Below, piece after piece: positions 31,401-42,463 of a DNA stretch of 64,000 nt. The DNA lies in the NCBI RefSeq assembly GCF_000005825.2, contig NC_013791.2, forward strand, positions 3,286,001 through 3,350,000, in the 5' to 3' direction. The notes beneath the pieces were generated by a model, which ran no database searches, had not been told where the DNA came from, and worked only from the letters and a program-made list of their open reading frames with translations. This DNA is from Alkalihalophilus pseudofirmus OF4 (GTDB lineage: Bacteria; Bacillota; Bacilli; Bacillales; Bacillaceae_D). The first letter of the stretch is position 1; the number at the start of each line of letters is the position of its first letter. A program made the translations under genes and the position numbers.

Positions 31401-31988
31401 ATGAACTTAATTCCTACAGTTATTGAGCAGACAAACCGAGGTGAGCGTGCTTATGACATCTACTCTCGCCTACTTAAAGACCGTATCATCATGCTTGGTA
31501 GTGCTATTGATGACAACGTAGCAAACTCTATTGTTGCTCAGCTTTTATTCCTACAAGCAGAAGATCCAGAAAAAGATATTTCTCTTTATATTAACAGCCC
31601 AGGTGGTTCGATCACAGCTGGTATGGCGATCTATGATACGATGAACTTTATCAAGCCGAAAGTATCAACTATTTGTATCGGTATGGCAGCTTCTATGGGG
31701 GCATTCCTTCTTGCTGCTGGTGAGCCTGGCAAACGTCTTGCTCTTCCAAACAGTGAAGTGATGATTCACCAACCGCTTGGCGGAACACGCGGTCAAGCTT
31801 CTGATATCGAAATCCATGCTCGCCGCATTATTGAAATGCGCGAAACATTAAACAAAATTCTTGCTGAGCGTACAGGTCAACCATTAGAAGTCATCGCACG
31901 CGATACAGACCGTGATAACTTCATGACTGCCTCAAGAGCAAAAGAATACGGCTTAATTGACGAAGTAATTTCTTCACCAAAAAAATAA
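31401..31988 (+). CDS. clpP: ATP-dependent Clp protease proteolytic subunit
   Basis: A 195-residue serine protease forming the double-heptamer chamber that works with ClpX, ClpC or ClpE. Catalytic Ser98 (GMAASMGAF), His123 (MIHQP) and Asp172 (DRDNFM) are at their standard positions. ATG behind AAGGAGGAAC. It would also degrade SsrA-tagged peptides from the tmRNA system encoded in this window. Monocistronic with its own CtsR-controlled promoter and a terminator. Confidence 0.98.
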   Translation: MNLIPTVIEQTNRGERAYDIYSRLLKDRIIMLGSAIDDNVANSIVAQLLFLQAEDPEKDISLYINSPGGSITAGMAIYDTMNFIKPKVSTICIGMAASMGAFLLAAGEPGKRLALPNSEVMIHQPLGGTRGQASDIEIHARRIIEMRETLNKILAERTGQPLEVIARDTDRDNFMTASRAKEYGLIDEVISSPKK

Positions 31989-31998
31989 GCACAAAACG

Positions 31999-32032
31999 AA
32001 AAACCACCTGGCATTTTGTCAGGCGGTTTTCT
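31999..32032 (+). terminator. Terminator after clpP
   Basis: Arms AAAACCACCTG and CAGGCGGTTTT around a short loop, then CTTGTT. Confidence 0.85.
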
Positions 32033-32080
32033 TGTTATAGATATCCCAAGGTCTTTGATTGAGTTCCTCCTACAGTAGTT

Positions 32081-32207
32081 GTTGATTTCCGCTGCAGGCA
32101 CTCGCTTTCCGCGGGCGGCCCGGGAGCTTCCTCGTCGCTACGGCTCCTGTGGGATCTCCCTGGTCACGCGCATCCCGCAGGAGTCGGTGCCTTCCGCTCC
32201 AATCAAC
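32081..32207 (+). repeat. Composite repeat, A arm (copy 3)
   Basis: GTTGATTTCCGCTGCAGGC to CCAATCAAC. It is followed by a spacer nearly identical to that after the A arm at 59661, then the B arm. Confidence 0.9.
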
Positions 32208-32343
32208 CGAGAGAGAAGGTTGGATAGTGCTCCCTCATCGAACGTGTTCTTTGCTCAGTGGTTTAGTAAACGAAGAGCGGTTTATAATTTGAACTGAGCC
32301 TAACTAAATCGCTCCACATAATAATTACAAAAAGCAGTAACCC

Positions 32344-32461
32344 CGCGGATGAAATATGTGTAGACTCCTGCGGTGCCTAGAGCAGGGCTGAGATCCCACA
32401 GGGCACAAGCCCGAGGAAGCTCAGCAGCTCACCGCGGAAAGCGAAGCATATTTTAGGAGCG
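32344..32461 (+). repeat. Composite repeat, B arm (copy 3)
   Basis: GCGGATGAAATATGTG to GCATATTTTAGGAGCG. A further end fragment (AGCGGATTTTCTCAGGAGCG, 32531-32550) suggests an older decayed or deleted copy next to it. Confidence 0.9.
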
Positions 32462-32592
32462 ACGAGTTTACACCTACACTGCATTTTTGTTTTTCACTTG
32501 ATCTTCTAACTCCCCAAAAAAGCATAACATAGCGGATTTTCTCAGGAGCGTCAAGCCAACTTACGTACCATTGTATTGAAACTATTCCCAAA

Positions 32593-32622
32593 CAAAAAAA
32601 CGGCCCTGCATCAGGCCGTCCC
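32593..32622 (-). terminator. Terminator after crh
   Basis: Arms ACGGCCTG and CAGGGCCGT followed by seven T residues on the minus strand. Confidence 0.85.
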
Positions 32623-32625
32623 TTT

Positions 32626-32883
32626 TTAAGCTTCTTTCTCTACATAGGCAGCTAGTGCTTTTAACGCTTCTGCCTCATCATGTCCTTCAGTAATAAGGGT
32701 AATCGACGTGCCCTGGCTTAAAGCTAGGCTCATAAGACCCATAATACTCTTCGCATTCACTTTCTTTTCACCCTTTTGAATAAATACATCAGATGAAAAA
32801 CGATTCGCTTCTTGGACAAATAGAGCTGCAGGTCTTGCTTGCAAACCGGTTTTTAGTTTAACTTGTACTTCTTTTTCTGCCAT
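32626..32883 (-). CDS. crh: Catabolite repression HPr-like protein Crh
   Basis: An 85-residue HPr paralogue. The phosphotransfer His15 is replaced by Gln15 (TGLQARPAA) while the regulatory Ser46 is kept (AKSIMGLMSL), which is the defining difference between Crh and HPr. HPr kinase (gene at 49.7-50.6 kb) phosphorylates Ser46, and Crh-Ser-P then acts as a CcpA co-repressor. It closes the yvcJ-yvcK-whiA-crh cluster as in B. subtilis. Confidence 0.96.
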   Translation of the reverse strand: MAEKEVQVKLKTGLQARPAALFVQEANRFSSDVFIQKGEKKVNAKSIMGLMSLALSQGTSITLITEGHDEAEALKALAAYVEKEA

Positions 32884-32917
32884 CTGTGTCCCTCCTCTAC
32901 TGTTTTTCGTTCTAGTC

Positions 32918-33874
32918 TTACATTTTTAATTCCACCGATTGCCCAGAGCGAATACGTTCAGCCAGCTGGTCAATTTTCCGGAGACGATGATTGATGCCTG
33001 ATTTACTAACGACACCGCTTTCCACCATTTCCCCAAGCTCTTTCAATGTAACATCTTGGTGTTTCATTCGAAGTTCTGCGATTTCACGTAGTTTCGGCGG
33101 GAGCTGCTCAAGGCCGATCTCACGTTCCACCAGCCGGATATTCTCCACTTGTCTTAAAGCTGCACCTACCGTCTTATTTAAGTTAGCGGTTTCGCAGTTT
33201 ACAAGACGGTTTACAGAATTACGCATATCTTTCATAATACGCACGTCCTCAAAATAAAGAAGAGCTTGATGTGCGCCGATGATGTTTAAGAACTCCGTAA
33301 TTTTTTCGCTCTCTTTCATATACGTGATGAACCCCTTCTTACGTTCCAATGTTTTTGCATTTAGATCGTATTCGTTCATCAATTCACATAAAGATTGATT
33401 ATGTTCCTCATATAGAGAAAAAACCTCTAAATGATAAGATGAGGTTTCTGGGTGATTAATTGAGCCCCCTGCTAAAAACGCCCCTCTTAAGTATGCTCTC
33501 TTACAGCATGATGTGTTCACTATTTCTTGTGAGATCGTGCGAATAAATGAAAACCCTTCTCCAAGGATTCCAAGCTGCTCAAGCAATCGTTTTGCCTCAT
33601 GAGAGATTCGAACAAGATAGACGTTATTTTTCTTTAAGCGCATCTTTTTTCGAACCAGAAGCTCTACAAAAATCTCTGGATATAATTTTTTAATTAAAGT
33701 GTAAATCCGACGAGCAATCGCTGCGTTCTCGGTGGTCACATCAAGTCCAAGCTGCTTGTTTCCAAGTGACATCGATCCATTCATACGGATTAAAGCGGAA
33801 AGTTCTGCTTTAGCACAACAATCCTCCTGCTCAAACTGGGTTAGTTCTTTTTTAGTAGTGGCTGCGAAGGACAT
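32918..33874 (-). CDS. whiA: WhiA family DNA-binding protein
   Basis: A 318-residue protein. The N-terminal two-thirds has a degenerate LAGLIDADG-fold (for example [18 protein letters not shown]) without endonuclease function in known homologues. The C-terminal helix-turn-helix ([34 protein letters not shown]) binds DNA. WhiA influences cell division and chromosome segregation in Bacillus. The ATG behind AAAGGAG is used; 25 upstream codons are dropped. Confidence 0.95.
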   Translation of the reverse strand: MSFAATTKKELTQFEQEDCCAKAELSALIRMNGSMSLGNKQLGLDVTTENAAIARRIYTLIKKLYPEIFVELLVRKKMRLKKNNVYLVRISHEAKRLLEQLGILGEGFSFIRTISQEIVNTSCCKRAYLRGAFLAGGSINHPETSSYHLEVFSLYEEHNQSLCELMNEYDLNAKTLERKKGFITYMKESEKITEFLNIIGAHQALLYFEDVRIMKDMRNSVNRLVNCETANLNKTVGAALRQVENIRLVEREIGLEQLPPKLREIAELRMKHQDVTLKELGEMVESGVVSKSGINHRLRKIDQLAERIRSGQSVELKM

Positions 33875-33978
33875 TACGTTCACTCCTTTCAGCCGTGCAG
33901 CACGCATGTATGACCCGCTTTTACTAATTGATCGTTTGCAAAACCACACGCCAATATTCTAGTAACCTTTTACGCCAT

Positions 33979-34932
33979 TTACCTTTTATCTATTACATCT
34001 ATCAATGCCTTAGATACTTTAATCGCATCATGTCTCAGCATTTTCTCATACTCTACAACAAAATGATCACAGATTATGCCGACGCCCATTGATTGAAGCC
34101 GGTCTGTATCTACAGTAACAGGGACAGCATGTTCTTTTGAATAATGCTTCCTCACTTCATCAGATATAGATGACCCATGAACGAGGATTTCATCTATCAT
34201 ACCTTTTCCGCAATGAGAAAACAACGCATCGAGGTGTTCGGATGCTGTATAGCCGTCAGTCTCTCCGCTTTGTGTCATCACATTGCAGATATATACCTTT
34301 TTCGCTTCTGACTCTGAAACAGCTTCACTGATCCCTGGAACAAGCAGATTTGGCAGGACACTTGTATATAAGCTTCCTGGTCCAAGTACGATGAGGTCTG
34401 CCTCTTGAATAGCTTTAACACTTTCATAAAGCGGACTAATGTCTGCTGGTGTTAAAAAGACTCGTTTAATTCGTTTTTTGGAAAGCGGTATTTTAGACTC
34501 CCCTGTTACCACGGTGCCATCTTCCATCTCACCATGTAAGACGACACTGCGATTAGCAGCAGGAAATACTTTTCCACGTACATTTAAGACCTTGCTGAGC
34601 TCTGCAATCCCTTTGGCAAAATCACCAGTTAGAGAAGTCATTCCTGCTAACAGCAAGTTGCCTAAGGAATGTCCTGATAAGCCATTCCCATTTTGAAAAC
34701 GATGCTGAAATAACTCTTCTACTAATGGCTCTACTTCAGCAAGGGCAACGAGAACGTTACGAACATCTCCTGGAGGCGGAATATCAAGCTCTTGCCTCAA
34801 ACGCCCTGAGCTGCCCCCATCATCGGCCACTGTTACAACCGCCGTGATCGAAACAGGAAATGTTTTTAATCCTCGAAGCAATACAGATAGTCCTGTTCCT
34901 CCGCCGATTACAACAATTTTTTTTTGCTTCAC
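33979..34932 (-). CDS. yvcK: YvcK (CofD-like) gluconeogenic growth factor
   Basis: A 317-residue CofD-fold protein with the glycine-rich nucleotide loop [17 protein letters not shown] and the block [22 protein letters not shown]. In B. subtilis it binds UDP-GlcNAc and supports cell shape and growth on gluconeogenic carbon. GTG start overlapping the rapZ stop by four bases. Confidence 0.95.
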   Translation of the reverse strand: MKQKKIVVIGGGTGLSVLLRGLKTFPVSITAVVTVADDGGSSGRLRQELDIPPPGDVRNVLVALAEVEPLVEELFQHRFQNGNGLSGHSLGNLLLAGMTSLTGDFAKGIAELSKVLNVRGKVFPAANRSVVLHGEMEDGTVVTGESKIPLSKKRIKRVFLTPADISPLYESVKAIQEADLIVLGPGSLYTSVLPNLLVPGISEAVSESEAKKVYICNVMTQSGETDGYTASEHLDALFSHCGKGMIDEILVHGSSISDEVRKHYSKEHAVPVTVDTDRLQSMGVGIICDHFVVEYEKMLRHDAIKVSKALIDVIDKR

Positions 34933-35822
34933 GTTGTTTTTTCCTTCCCCTTTTCAATATCTCTATGACTCACATGCATTACATACTCATTTGAAAATGC
35001 CTCACCAAAGTATTCCGCTAAAGTAACCGAACGGTGCTTTCCGCCAGTACATCCAATTCCGATGACGACCTGGCTCTTCCCTTCACGTTTATACTGAGGA
35101 AGCATATACGTCAGCAAGTCACGAAGCTTTTCAATAAATGTCTGTGTTTCACTCCACTTTAATACATAAGATGAAACCTCTTCATTTAATCCTGTTTGAG
35201 GTCTTAGATGATCGACATAATGAGGGTTAGGCAGGAATCTCACATCAAAAACAAGGTCGGCATCAATCGGAATTCCGTATTTAAAGCCAAACGACATAAT
35301 ATTGATCGAGAATGGATGACGGTCCGTCGTTTTAAAGCGCTGGATGATTCTCTCACGCAGCTGGATTGGCTTCATCTCTGTTGTATCAATAATTTGCTGG
35401 GCGCGGCCTTTTAACTCTTCAAGCAATTCACGTTCTTTTTTAATTCCATCCAGCGGAAGCCCGCCTTTAGCTAATGGATGAGACCTTCTCGTTTCTTTGT
35501 AGCGTTGTACGAGCTTGGCATCCTTTGCATCTAAGAACAAAATTTGCATTTTAAGCTGGATGTTTTCTTCTATGCTGATCGCATCAATTGCCTCAAATAA
35601 ATGATCAAAAAATGCTTTCCCGCGAAGGTCAATGACGAGTGCGACTTTATTCATCGTCCCGTTAGATCCTTTTAAGAGATCAACAAATTTTGGAATTAAA
35701 GCAGGCGGCAAATTATCCACACAGAAATATCCTAAGTCTTCAAAACTTTGGACAGCCACAGTTTTTCCTGCCCCAGACATTCCTGTGATGATTACGATTT
35801 GTATTTCTTCTTGATTGGTCAT
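34929..35822 (-). CDS. rapZ: RapZ/YvcJ nucleotide-binding protein
   Basis: A 297-residue P-loop protein. Walker A GMSGAGKT, conserved [17 protein letters not shown], the [26 protein letters not shown] block and the C-terminal [16 protein letters not shown], which resembles a phosphosugar site. Homologues bind GTP; in enterobacteria RapZ senses glucosamine-6-phosphate through small RNAs, while the Bacillus role is less clear. First gene of the yvcJ-yvcK-whiA-crh run. Confidence 0.94.
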   Translation of the reverse strand: MTNQEEIQIVIITGMSGAGKTVAVQSFEDLGYFCVDNLPPALIPKFVDLLKGSNGTMNKVALVIDLRGKAFFDHLFEAIDAISIEENIQLKMQILFLDAKDAKLVQRYKETRRSHPLAKGGLPLDGIKKERELLEELKGRAQQIIDTTEMKPIQLRERIIQRFKTTDRHPFSINIMSFGFKYGIPIDADLVFDVRFLPNPHYVDHLRPQTGLNEEVSSYVLKWSETQTFIEKLRDLLTYMLPQYKREGKSQVVIGIGCTGGKHRSVTLAEYFGEAFSNEYVMHVSHRDIEKGKEKTT

Positions 35823-35916
35823 AGCCTATCACCTGCTCTTAGATTTAGTTCAATCTTATTAAAAATAACCTTATTTATGTTTAATTTATCTTTCAGCTTA
35901 TCTTTACTTAGATTGA

Positions 35917-36396
35917 TCAGGGATCTGATGGATCTGGATCTAATCGATAAGATAGTAATTTAAAATCGGGTGTGTAATGGAATGTTCCATACATCAGTCC
36001 GTCGTGTTCTAACACGTGATGGAATAACTGTTTATCTCCTTCAGCCATAGGCAGGGATGTAATCTGATCTAGCGGCTGCCATTTTAAAGATCCTTCTGGT
36101 GATTCCTCAAGCTGTTCACCTTCATACTGTGTTGCTTGAAATGTAAACATCATCCACTCAGATTGAATCTTGTCATCTTCAATAATAACCATTGAAAAAA
36201 CGGCACGCAGCTTCGCATCTTTCACAAGAAATCCTGTTTCTTCACGGAACTCTCTTGTCACTGCTTCTTTAATGGATTCACCAGATTCCATTTTTCCGCC
36301 TGGTGCCACCCACCATCCTCTACGTGGCTTCTGTAACAATAACGCTTGTTCTCCATTTACTAGTACACAGTTTGTAACCCTTTGCAACAGCTTCAC
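35917..36396 (-). CDS. Nudix hydrolase (YvcI/MutT-like)
   Basis: A 159-residue pyrophosphohydrolase. The Nudix box is complete (GGKMESGESIKEAVTREFREETGF, about residues 33-56) with all Glu metal ligands. It hydrolyses a nucleoside diphosphate linked to another group; the substrate is unknown. Same strand and position (between trxB and rapZ) as yvcI in B. subtilis. Confidence 0.9.
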   Translation of the reverse strand: MKLLQRVTNCVLVNGEQALLLQKPRRGWWVAPGGKMESGESIKEAVTREFREETGFLVKDAKLRAVFSMVIIEDDKIQSEWMMFTFQATQYEGEQLEESPEGSLKWQPLDQITSLPMAEGDKQLFHHVLEHDGLMYGTFHYTPDFKLLSYRLDPDPSDP

Positions 36397-36511
36397 CTCA
36401 GTTCTACTACTCCTTAATATTATACATTCATTTTGATAACGTCACAATTACTTGGATTAGGGAAAATTTGCATGGGGAGTTGATTTTGTCGAATAATTTC
36501 AAAAATAGACA

Positions 36512-36541
36512 AAAAAAGGGCACGGACGGTGTGTCCGTGCA
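36512..36541 (-). terminator. Terminator after trxB
   Basis: Perfect arms GCACGGAC and GTCCGTGC then CCTTTTTTT on the minus strand. The 110 bp from here to the trxB stop shows nothing else. Confidence 0.85.
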
Positions 36542-36653
36542 AATTATATAAAAAAGGGGGTCAATTACTTATTTATATCATACCCCATATATATTTCATC
36601 CTTGTTACAAACTCATTAAGACCGAATTACGTTTTTTTCTGCAGTTTTTTGAA

Positions 36654-37613
<960 letters not shown>

Positions 37614-37703
37614 TCATTGCTGTAAATTGATTTCTACCCTTATCCTAATCAAGAGACATATAAGTGTCTACTTATATGCTCAAACGACACAAATTCTTTA
37701 CAA

Positions 37704-38771
37704 TTACCACAGGCGGTATTCCACATCGCGCGCCAAAAGGGTGCCTTGCTCTACTTTTTCAAGAATTTCTGCCGCAGCTTTATTCCCTAGCTTTTCCGCT
37801 CTGCGCCAGTAAAATAAGGCCTTTTCGTATTGGTCTGTATGATAGTGCGCAACAGCTAAGCAATGGAACAGATCCGGCTCACGATCTAAAATAAATGGCT
37901 CTACACGCATAATCCGACCGATAACCTGCTCGTAATGTCCGACTGCTGCCAGCACTTGTGCTACCTTCATATGATGTTCGATATCAAGCGGATAAATGCG
38001 CTTAATCGCATCAATAAAAGGAGATGCAGACAAATCATCCTCTTTCATCGTATAAAATACAGCTAAATTACAAAGGGCGAATAAATTCCCCTCATCTTCT
38101 TGTAACACATTTCTGCTTAGTTCAAACGCCGAATCATCGCCTAACCGAAAAAGTGCTTCAGCTAAATGGTTATGCGCCGACCAGCAAGCAGGGTGCTCCG
38201 TAATAATATCTTGCAAAATAGGAAGCGCCTCTTCAGGCTTCCCATCCCTAAGAAGCGTACGGGCACGGCCATGCTCAATAATATATTCATCAGATGACAA
38301 ATCAAACGACTCCCAATCTTCTTCGTCGTCCGCATCTGCCTCTGCTTCATTTTGCTCTACTTGCATGAGATCCAACAGATCCCCTGCATCTTTAAAGAAC
38401 TCCCCTCCAGGAGTTAATACCATATAACGCTTTGCCGCCTCTTCAGCCTTTTCAAATAATCCAAGGTAGGCGTAGTTGTTTGCCATAAAGAAATAACATT
38501 CAGATTGATCGTCGCCGTGATTCGTTAGGACCATCTCTAAAATGTCATTCGATCTCTCATACTGGCCGACCTCTGAGAGAACTGCCGCTAATTGAACATG
38601 AAAAACCGGCTCTTGATCCGTCAGCTTAACAGCACGTTCAAATAGTTTCACTGCACGCTTCAGATGGTTTTTACGGTAAGCGATAATACCTCTATGAAAG
38701 AAATAATCGCCGCTGCGATAAAACGGAACCACATTTCGGTTTTCTTGCTCGTTTTCAGGTGTTAAGTTCAT
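37704..38771 (-). CDS. Tetratricopeptide-repeat protein (YvcD-like)
   Basis: About 355 residues built of helical TPR-type repeats (for example RSGDYFFHRGIIAYRKNHLKRAVKLFERAVKLT and KALFYWRRAEKLGNKAAAEIL), with an acidic hinge (EQNEAEADADDEEDWESFD) near the middle. No signal peptide, so a cytosolic scaffold. Function unknown. The ATG at 38771 has GGGGGA upstream; an earlier in-frame ATG (38801) lacks a spaced site. Confidence 0.85.
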   Translation of the reverse strand: MNLTPENEQENRNVVPFYRSGDYFFHRGIIAYRKNHLKRAVKLFERAVKLTDQEPVFHVQLAAVLSEVGQYERSNDILEMVLTNHGDDQSECYFFMANNYAYLGLFEKAEEAAKRYMVLTPGGEFFKDAGDLLDLMQVEQNEAEADADDEEDWESFDLSSDEYIIEHGRARTLLRDGKPEEALPILQDIITEHPACWSAHNHLAEALFRLGDDSAFELSRNVLQEDEGNLFALCNLAVFYTMKEDDLSASPFIDAIKRIYPLDIEHHMKVAQVLAAVGHYEQVIGRIMRVEPFILDREPDLFHCLAVAHYHTDQYEKALFYWRRAEKLGNKAAAEILEKVEQGTLLARDVEYRLW

Positions 38772-38892
38772 GAAGTTTAATTCCCCCAAGTTCTCATTCA
38801 TACACCCAAGTATACAATAAACAACGAGAAGTAGGAATGTGAAATAAATAATCTATTAAGTAGAAGTTCTCTTCGCCTCTGTCCACTAAAGA

Positions 38893-38928
38893 AAACTCAG
38901 GAACATATCATCATGTTCCTGAGTTTTT
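38893..38928 (-). terminator. Terminator after DoxX gene
   Basis: Perfect arms ACTCAGGAACAT and ATGTTCCTGAGT, then TTTTC on the minus strand. Confidence 0.85.
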
Positions 38929-38936
38929 ATAGAATG

Positions 38937-39455
38937 TTAAGCCGCCTTCGCCATATCCCTATGAATGCTTTGGCCGCCATTTCGTTTGTTGTTAATGAAC
39001 CCTTTCATATATGGGATTAACCAGCGGTCGCCGCCGTATCTGCCTGCATTCGCTCCTGCTGCCAAGATAAAGATGGTAAATAAGATCATCCACGGATTAG
39101 AAGAAATCGTTCCGGCAAATAAGAAGGCAAAATTCATCATAATCCCGAAGAAGGCTGCAGCCGTTGTAAATACCCCAAAGATCAATCCAAGACCGACAAA
39201 CAACTCTCCCCATGCCACCATGAAGCTGAACAATTCTGCATTAGGAACAGCAAACCCCTCAATAAAAGCATGGTATGTTGGATATTGCTCAAGCACAGCG
39301 GGGTTATTCACAACGCCCATTAAATATCCCTCAGCACTAAATCCTCCCGTTACTTTACCAAAGCCGGCTGTCACCCACATCCAGCCAATATATAATCGGA
39401 TCAACGTTAGAGCTCCTGCTGCATAGCGGTTCGTCCGTAAAAAATTCATAAACAT
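38937..39455 (-). CDS. DoxX family membrane protein
   Basis: A 172-residue protein with four membrane helices. DoxX hallmarks: LIRLYIGWMWVTAGFGKVTGGF near the N terminus and MVAWGELFVGLGLIFGVFTTAAAFFGIMMNFAFLFAGT. Family members are linked to quinone-dependent thiosulfate oxidation or membrane redox stress complexes; the role here is unknown. The ATG after GAGGAGGAC is chosen. The upstream region carries redox-regulator-like palindromes. Confidence 0.85.
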   Translation of the reverse strand: MFMNFLRTNRYAAGALTLIRLYIGWMWVTAGFGKVTGGFSAEGYLMGVVNNPAVLEQYPTYHAFIEGFAVPNAELFSFMVAWGELFVGLGLIFGVFTTAAAFFGIMMNFAFLFAGTISSNPWMILFTIFILAAGANAGRYGGDRWLIPYMKGFINNKRNGGQSIHRDMAKAA

Positions 39456-39511
39456 CGTAATGTCCTCCTCTTGTTTTCCTTTTAGGTATGATTTCAGTTT
39501 GCAAATTGCTT

Positions 39512-39527
39512 TGTGAAACATTTCACA
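39512..39527. promoter_or_regulatory. FNR/Rex-like palindrome near DoxX start
   Basis: TGTGAAACATTTCACA, fitting the Bacillus FNR consensus TGTGA-N6-TCACA. With flanks it also fits the Rex consensus TTGTGAA-N4-TTCACAA with one mismatch. It lies between promoter and gene, suggesting repression. Confidence 0.7.
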
Positions 39528-39583
39528 TGACAAGTTAAAAAAATTTGATTTGGATTAGTGATCACTAACTTCCTTACACTCAT

Positions 39584-39612
39584 AGTATACTACGATTAGT
39601 TTGTGAAGTTAA
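39584..39612 (-). promoter_or_regulatory. Sigma-A promoter of DoxX gene
   Basis: TTAACT and TATACT with 17-bp spacing on the minus strand. The -35 lies inside the upstream FNR-like box. Confidence 0.6.
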
Positions 39613-39617
39613 TCACA
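39602..39617. promoter_or_regulatory. FNR-like box over DoxX promoter
   Basis: TGTGAAGTTAATCACA, a perfect TGTGA-N6-TCACA palindrome overlapping the -35 element. Confidence 0.7.
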
Positions 39618-39670
39618 TATCAATGTTTTCTGTGACTACTTCGTGAAATGTTGAGCAAACTTTATATAAA

Positions 39671-39702
39671 AAGAGACCTATCCACATGTGAATAAGTCTC
39701 TG
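39671..39702 (-). terminator. Terminator of the his operon
   Basis: Arms AGAGACTTAT and ATAGGTCTCT then TTTTTAT on the minus strand, just after hisIE. Confidence 0.75.
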
Positions 39703-39706
39703 TCTC

Positions 39707-40339
39707 TTATGATTTAGGCTTATGGCGTTCTTCAAGCACTGATAACACTTCGTCTAACGGCAGCTTTTGTTCTCTTAACAACACGAGAACATGATAAAGG
39801 AGATCTGCCACTTCCCATTTTAATTCTTCTGGGTCACGGTTTTTCGCAGCGATAATCACTTCCCCTGCTTCCTCGCCGACTTTCTTCAAAATCTTATCGA
39901 CCCCTTTTTCAAAAAGATAGGTCGTGTACGCACCTTCAGGCATCTCCGCCTCTCGCTTAGCAATGACACGCTCTAGCTCATCAATAATTGCAAATCGTGT
40001 AGGATTGGTACGGATATTTTCGCCGAAAAGCGAATCGCTGAAGCATGTGTAATCTCCTTTATGGCATGCCGGACCTGCCGGTGTGACGAGTACTACAATC
40101 GCATCAGCATCACAGTCATAACGCATGTCAACAATCAGCTGCGTATTGCCAGAAGTTGCGCCTTTATGCCACAGTTCTTCTCTAGAACGGCTGTAAAACC
40201 ATGTTTCTCGTGTTTCTAGAGATTTTTGCAGAGATTCTTCGTTCATATAAGCTAATGTCAGCACTTCTTTACTTGTCGCATCTTGAACGATTGCCGGCAC
40301 TAGTCCACGTTCGTCAAATTTGATTTTATCTACACTCAT
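39707..40339 (-). CDS. hisI: Bifunctional phosphoribosyl-AMP cyclohydrolase / phosphoribosyl-ATP pyrophosphatase
   Basis: A 210-residue HisIE fusion doing steps 2 and 3 of histidine synthesis. The N-terminal cyclohydrolase (to about residue 115) has [19 protein letters not shown] and the zinc/magnesium site DCDADAI with HKGDYTCF. The C-terminal pyrophosphatase has [13 protein letters not shown] and [13 protein letters not shown]. Last gene of the operon, overlapping hisF by four bases. Confidence 0.97.
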   Translation of the reverse strand: MSVDKIKFDERGLVPAIVQDATSKEVLTLAYMNEESLQKSLETRETWFYSRSREELWHKGATSGNTQLIVDMRYDCDADAIVVLVTPAGPACHKGDYTCFSDSLFGENIRTNPTRFAIIDELERVIAKREAEMPEGAYTTYLFEKGVDKILKKVGEEAGEVIIAAKNRDPEELKWEVADLLYHVLVLLREQKLPLDEVLSVLEERHKPKS

Positions 40340-41094
40340 CGAACGAGCACCCCTTCCTCTCTCAAGTATGTTTTTACTTCTTCTACAGATGTTTCCTTGT
40401 AATGGAAAATTGAAGCTGCGAGTGCCGCATCCGCGTTGGCTTCTTTAAACACATCAGCAAAGTCTTCTTTTTTGCCTGCACCGCCTGAAGCAATAACCGG
40501 TACGCTGACCACTTCATTGACCGCTTTTGTTAAAGCAAGATCAAATCCAGTCTTAGCCCCGTCTTGGTCCATGCTTGTAAGCAAAATTTCACCTGCACCT
40601 AAACGCGTCGCTTCCTTCGCCCAATCACGTACTTCCCACTCCGTTGCTTGACGGCCGCCATGTGTATAAATTCTCCATGAGCCAAGCTCTTCGTCATATT
40701 TCGCATCAATCGCCACGACAATACATTGCGAGCCAAAAAAGTCTGCTCCCTCACGAATCAGCTCAGGACGTTTCACTGCTGCTGTATTCAGTGATACTTT
40801 ATCAGCACCGGCCCGCAGCACTCTCTTCATATCTGCAAGCGTATTAATCCCGCCGCCGACCGTAAAGGGAATAGCAAGCTTTCCGGCCACTTCTTCCACG
40901 ACTTCGACCATCGTTTCACGCCCTTCATGCGAGGCGGAAATATCTAAGAATACTAGTTCATCAGCTCCCTGCTCATCATAAAAGGCAGCGAGTTCAACTG
41001 GATCACCTGCATCACGCAAGTCCACAAATTGAACCCCTTTGACCACACGTCCTTCTTTCACATCCAAGCATGGAATCATTCGTTTCGTAAGCAT
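40336..41094 (-). CDS. hisF: Imidazole glycerol phosphate synthase cyclase subunit
   Basis: A 252-residue TIM barrel that takes ammonia from HisH and makes IGP plus AICAR. Catalytic Asp in [13 protein letters not shown] and in [12 protein letters not shown], and the phosphate loops GGGI and ASGGAG, are present. Six bp downstream of hisA. Confidence 0.98.
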   Translation of the reverse strand: MLTKRMIPCLDVKEGRVVKGVQFVDLRDAGDPVELAAFYDEQGADELVFLDISASHEGRETMVEVVEEVAGKLAIPFTVGGGINTLADMKRVLRAGADKVSLNTAAVKRPELIREGADFFGSQCIVVAIDAKYDEELGSWRIYTHGGRQATEWEVRDWAKEATRLGAGEILLTSMDQDGAKTGFDLALTKAVNEVVSVPVIASGGAGKKEDFADVFKEANADAALAASIFHYKETSVEEVKTYLREEGVLVR

Positions 41095-41100
41095 GCGGTC

Positions 41101-41829
41101 TCACTCTCCTTTTAATGCGTCTTCGAGGGTAAATTGATTCGTATATAAAGCCTTGCCGACGATTGCTCCGCCGATCTCACTTGGGTGTTCGCGCAGTTCT
41201 TTCAAGTCAGCCAAATTGCTGACGCCGCCTGAAGCAATCACTTCTTTCCCTGTCGCCTCAGCGAGTTTTGCAATTGCATCTGTGTTAGGACCGGATAACA
41301 TCCCATCTCTTGAGATATCTGTGAAAATAAATACCTCGGCCCCGTGGCGTGCGAGCTCATTGGCAAGATCAACTGCCTGAACAGAAGATGTCTCAAGCCA
41401 GCCGTCAGTTGCCACATAGCCATCGCGCGCATCTAAGCCGATTGCAATTTTCTCACCGCCGTATGTAGAAAGCATTTCTTTAGTGAAAGCAGGATTATTG
41501 ACTGCGACACTTCCTAAAATGACACGATCAACCCCGCGCTCTAGATAATACGCAATATCTTCAGCGGTACGGATGCCGCCACCAACTTGAACGGACACAT
41601 CAAGTTCTTGCGCTACTTTTACAACATGCTCATGGTTAATGCGAGTCTTCGCTTTCGCCCCGTCTAAGTCGACCATATGAATCCACTTTGCTCCTGCTTC
41701 AGCAAATAATTCAGCCATCTCAAACGGTGAATCACCGTACACCGTCTCTTGGTTGTAATCGCCTTGAACAAGACGCACACATTTCCCATCACGCATATCA
41801 ATTGCTGGATAGATCTCAAACTTAGCCAC
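41101..41829 (-). CDS. hisA: Phosphoribosylformimino-AICAR-phosphate isomerase
   Basis: A 242-residue TIM barrel homologous to HisF. Catalytic Asp in [13 protein letters not shown] and in [14 protein letters not shown]; phosphate loops VGGGIR and ASGGVS. The GTG start about 10 bp after AGGAG is preferred over TTG two codons earlier. It overlaps the end of hisH. Confidence 0.97.
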   Translation of the reverse strand: MAKFEIYPAIDMRDGKCVRLVQGDYNQETVYGDSPFEMAELFAEAGAKWIHMVDLDGAKAKTRINHEHVVKVAQELDVSVQVGGGIRTAEDIAYYLERGVDRVILGSVAVNNPAFTKEMLSTYGGEKIAIGLDARDGYVATDGWLETSSVQAVDLANELARHGAEVFIFTDISRDGMLSGPNTDAIAKLAEATGKEVIASGGVSNLADLKELREHPSEIGGAIVGKALYTNQFTLEDALKGE

Positions 41830-42463
41830 GTGCAATCGCTCCTCTCTCTACATAAGCCCCGTAATTTTTCAGGATCGCCAGTCCGACCGTGCTGCTTTTC
41901 TCTGGGTGAAATTGTGTTCCTAATACATTCTCACGGCCAACAACGGCGGGAACGACTCTTCCATACTCACTTGTAGCAAGGAGTACATCCTTATCGTCTG
42001 TTTTCACAACATAGGAATGCACAAAATACACATGACCTTGTTCTACCCCGCGAAGCAGCGAGCTTTCTTTATGAAACTTCAGTTTGTTCCAGCCCATATG
42101 CGGTACTTTATAGGTCTGGCCCGAATCATCCACCCCGCTGAAGCGTTCCACACGTCCAGGGAGAAAACCAAGCCCTGATGTAAGGCCATGCTCCTCACTG
42201 CTTTCAAATAAAAGCTGCATTCCTAGACAGATACCAAGCAGCGGTTTGCCCTCATTTGCCCAGTTACGTAAAAATAGCGCAAGACCTGTTTCATTTAAAA
42301 TACTCATCGCATCACGAAACGCGCCTACTCCCGGCAAGATCAGCCCATCTGCCTTTTCAAGCTCAGCCGGGTCCGCTGATAGAAAATAAGGCATGTCCTT
42401 GCGCTCTAATGCTTTACTGACACTATGTAAATTCCCCATGCCATAATCGACAATGCCAATCAT
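41822..42463 (-). CDS. hisH: Imidazole glycerol phosphate synthase amidotransferase subunit
   Basis: A 213-residue class I glutaminase. Oxyanion region PGVGAF, catalytic Cys in [13 protein letters not shown] and the His/Glu in TQFHPEKS are intact. It pairs with HisF and channels ammonia. Adjacent to hisB with no gap. Confidence 0.98.
   Translation of the reverse strand: MIGIVDYGMGNLHSVSKALERKDMPYFLSADPAELEKADGLILPGVGAFRDAMSILNETGLALFLRNWANEGKPLLGICLGMQLLFESSEEHGLTSGLGFLPGRVERFSGVDDSGQTYKVPHMGWNKLKFHKESSLLRGVEQGHVYFVHSYVVKTDDKDVLLATSEYGRVVPAVVGRENVLGTQFHPEKSSTVGLAILKNYGAYVERGAIARG

Noticed and set aside
32918-33874. WhiA as a second active homing endonuclease
   Set aside because: The fold is related, but the LAGLIDADG metal-binding acidic residues are not kept, and WhiA has a conserved chromosomal role.
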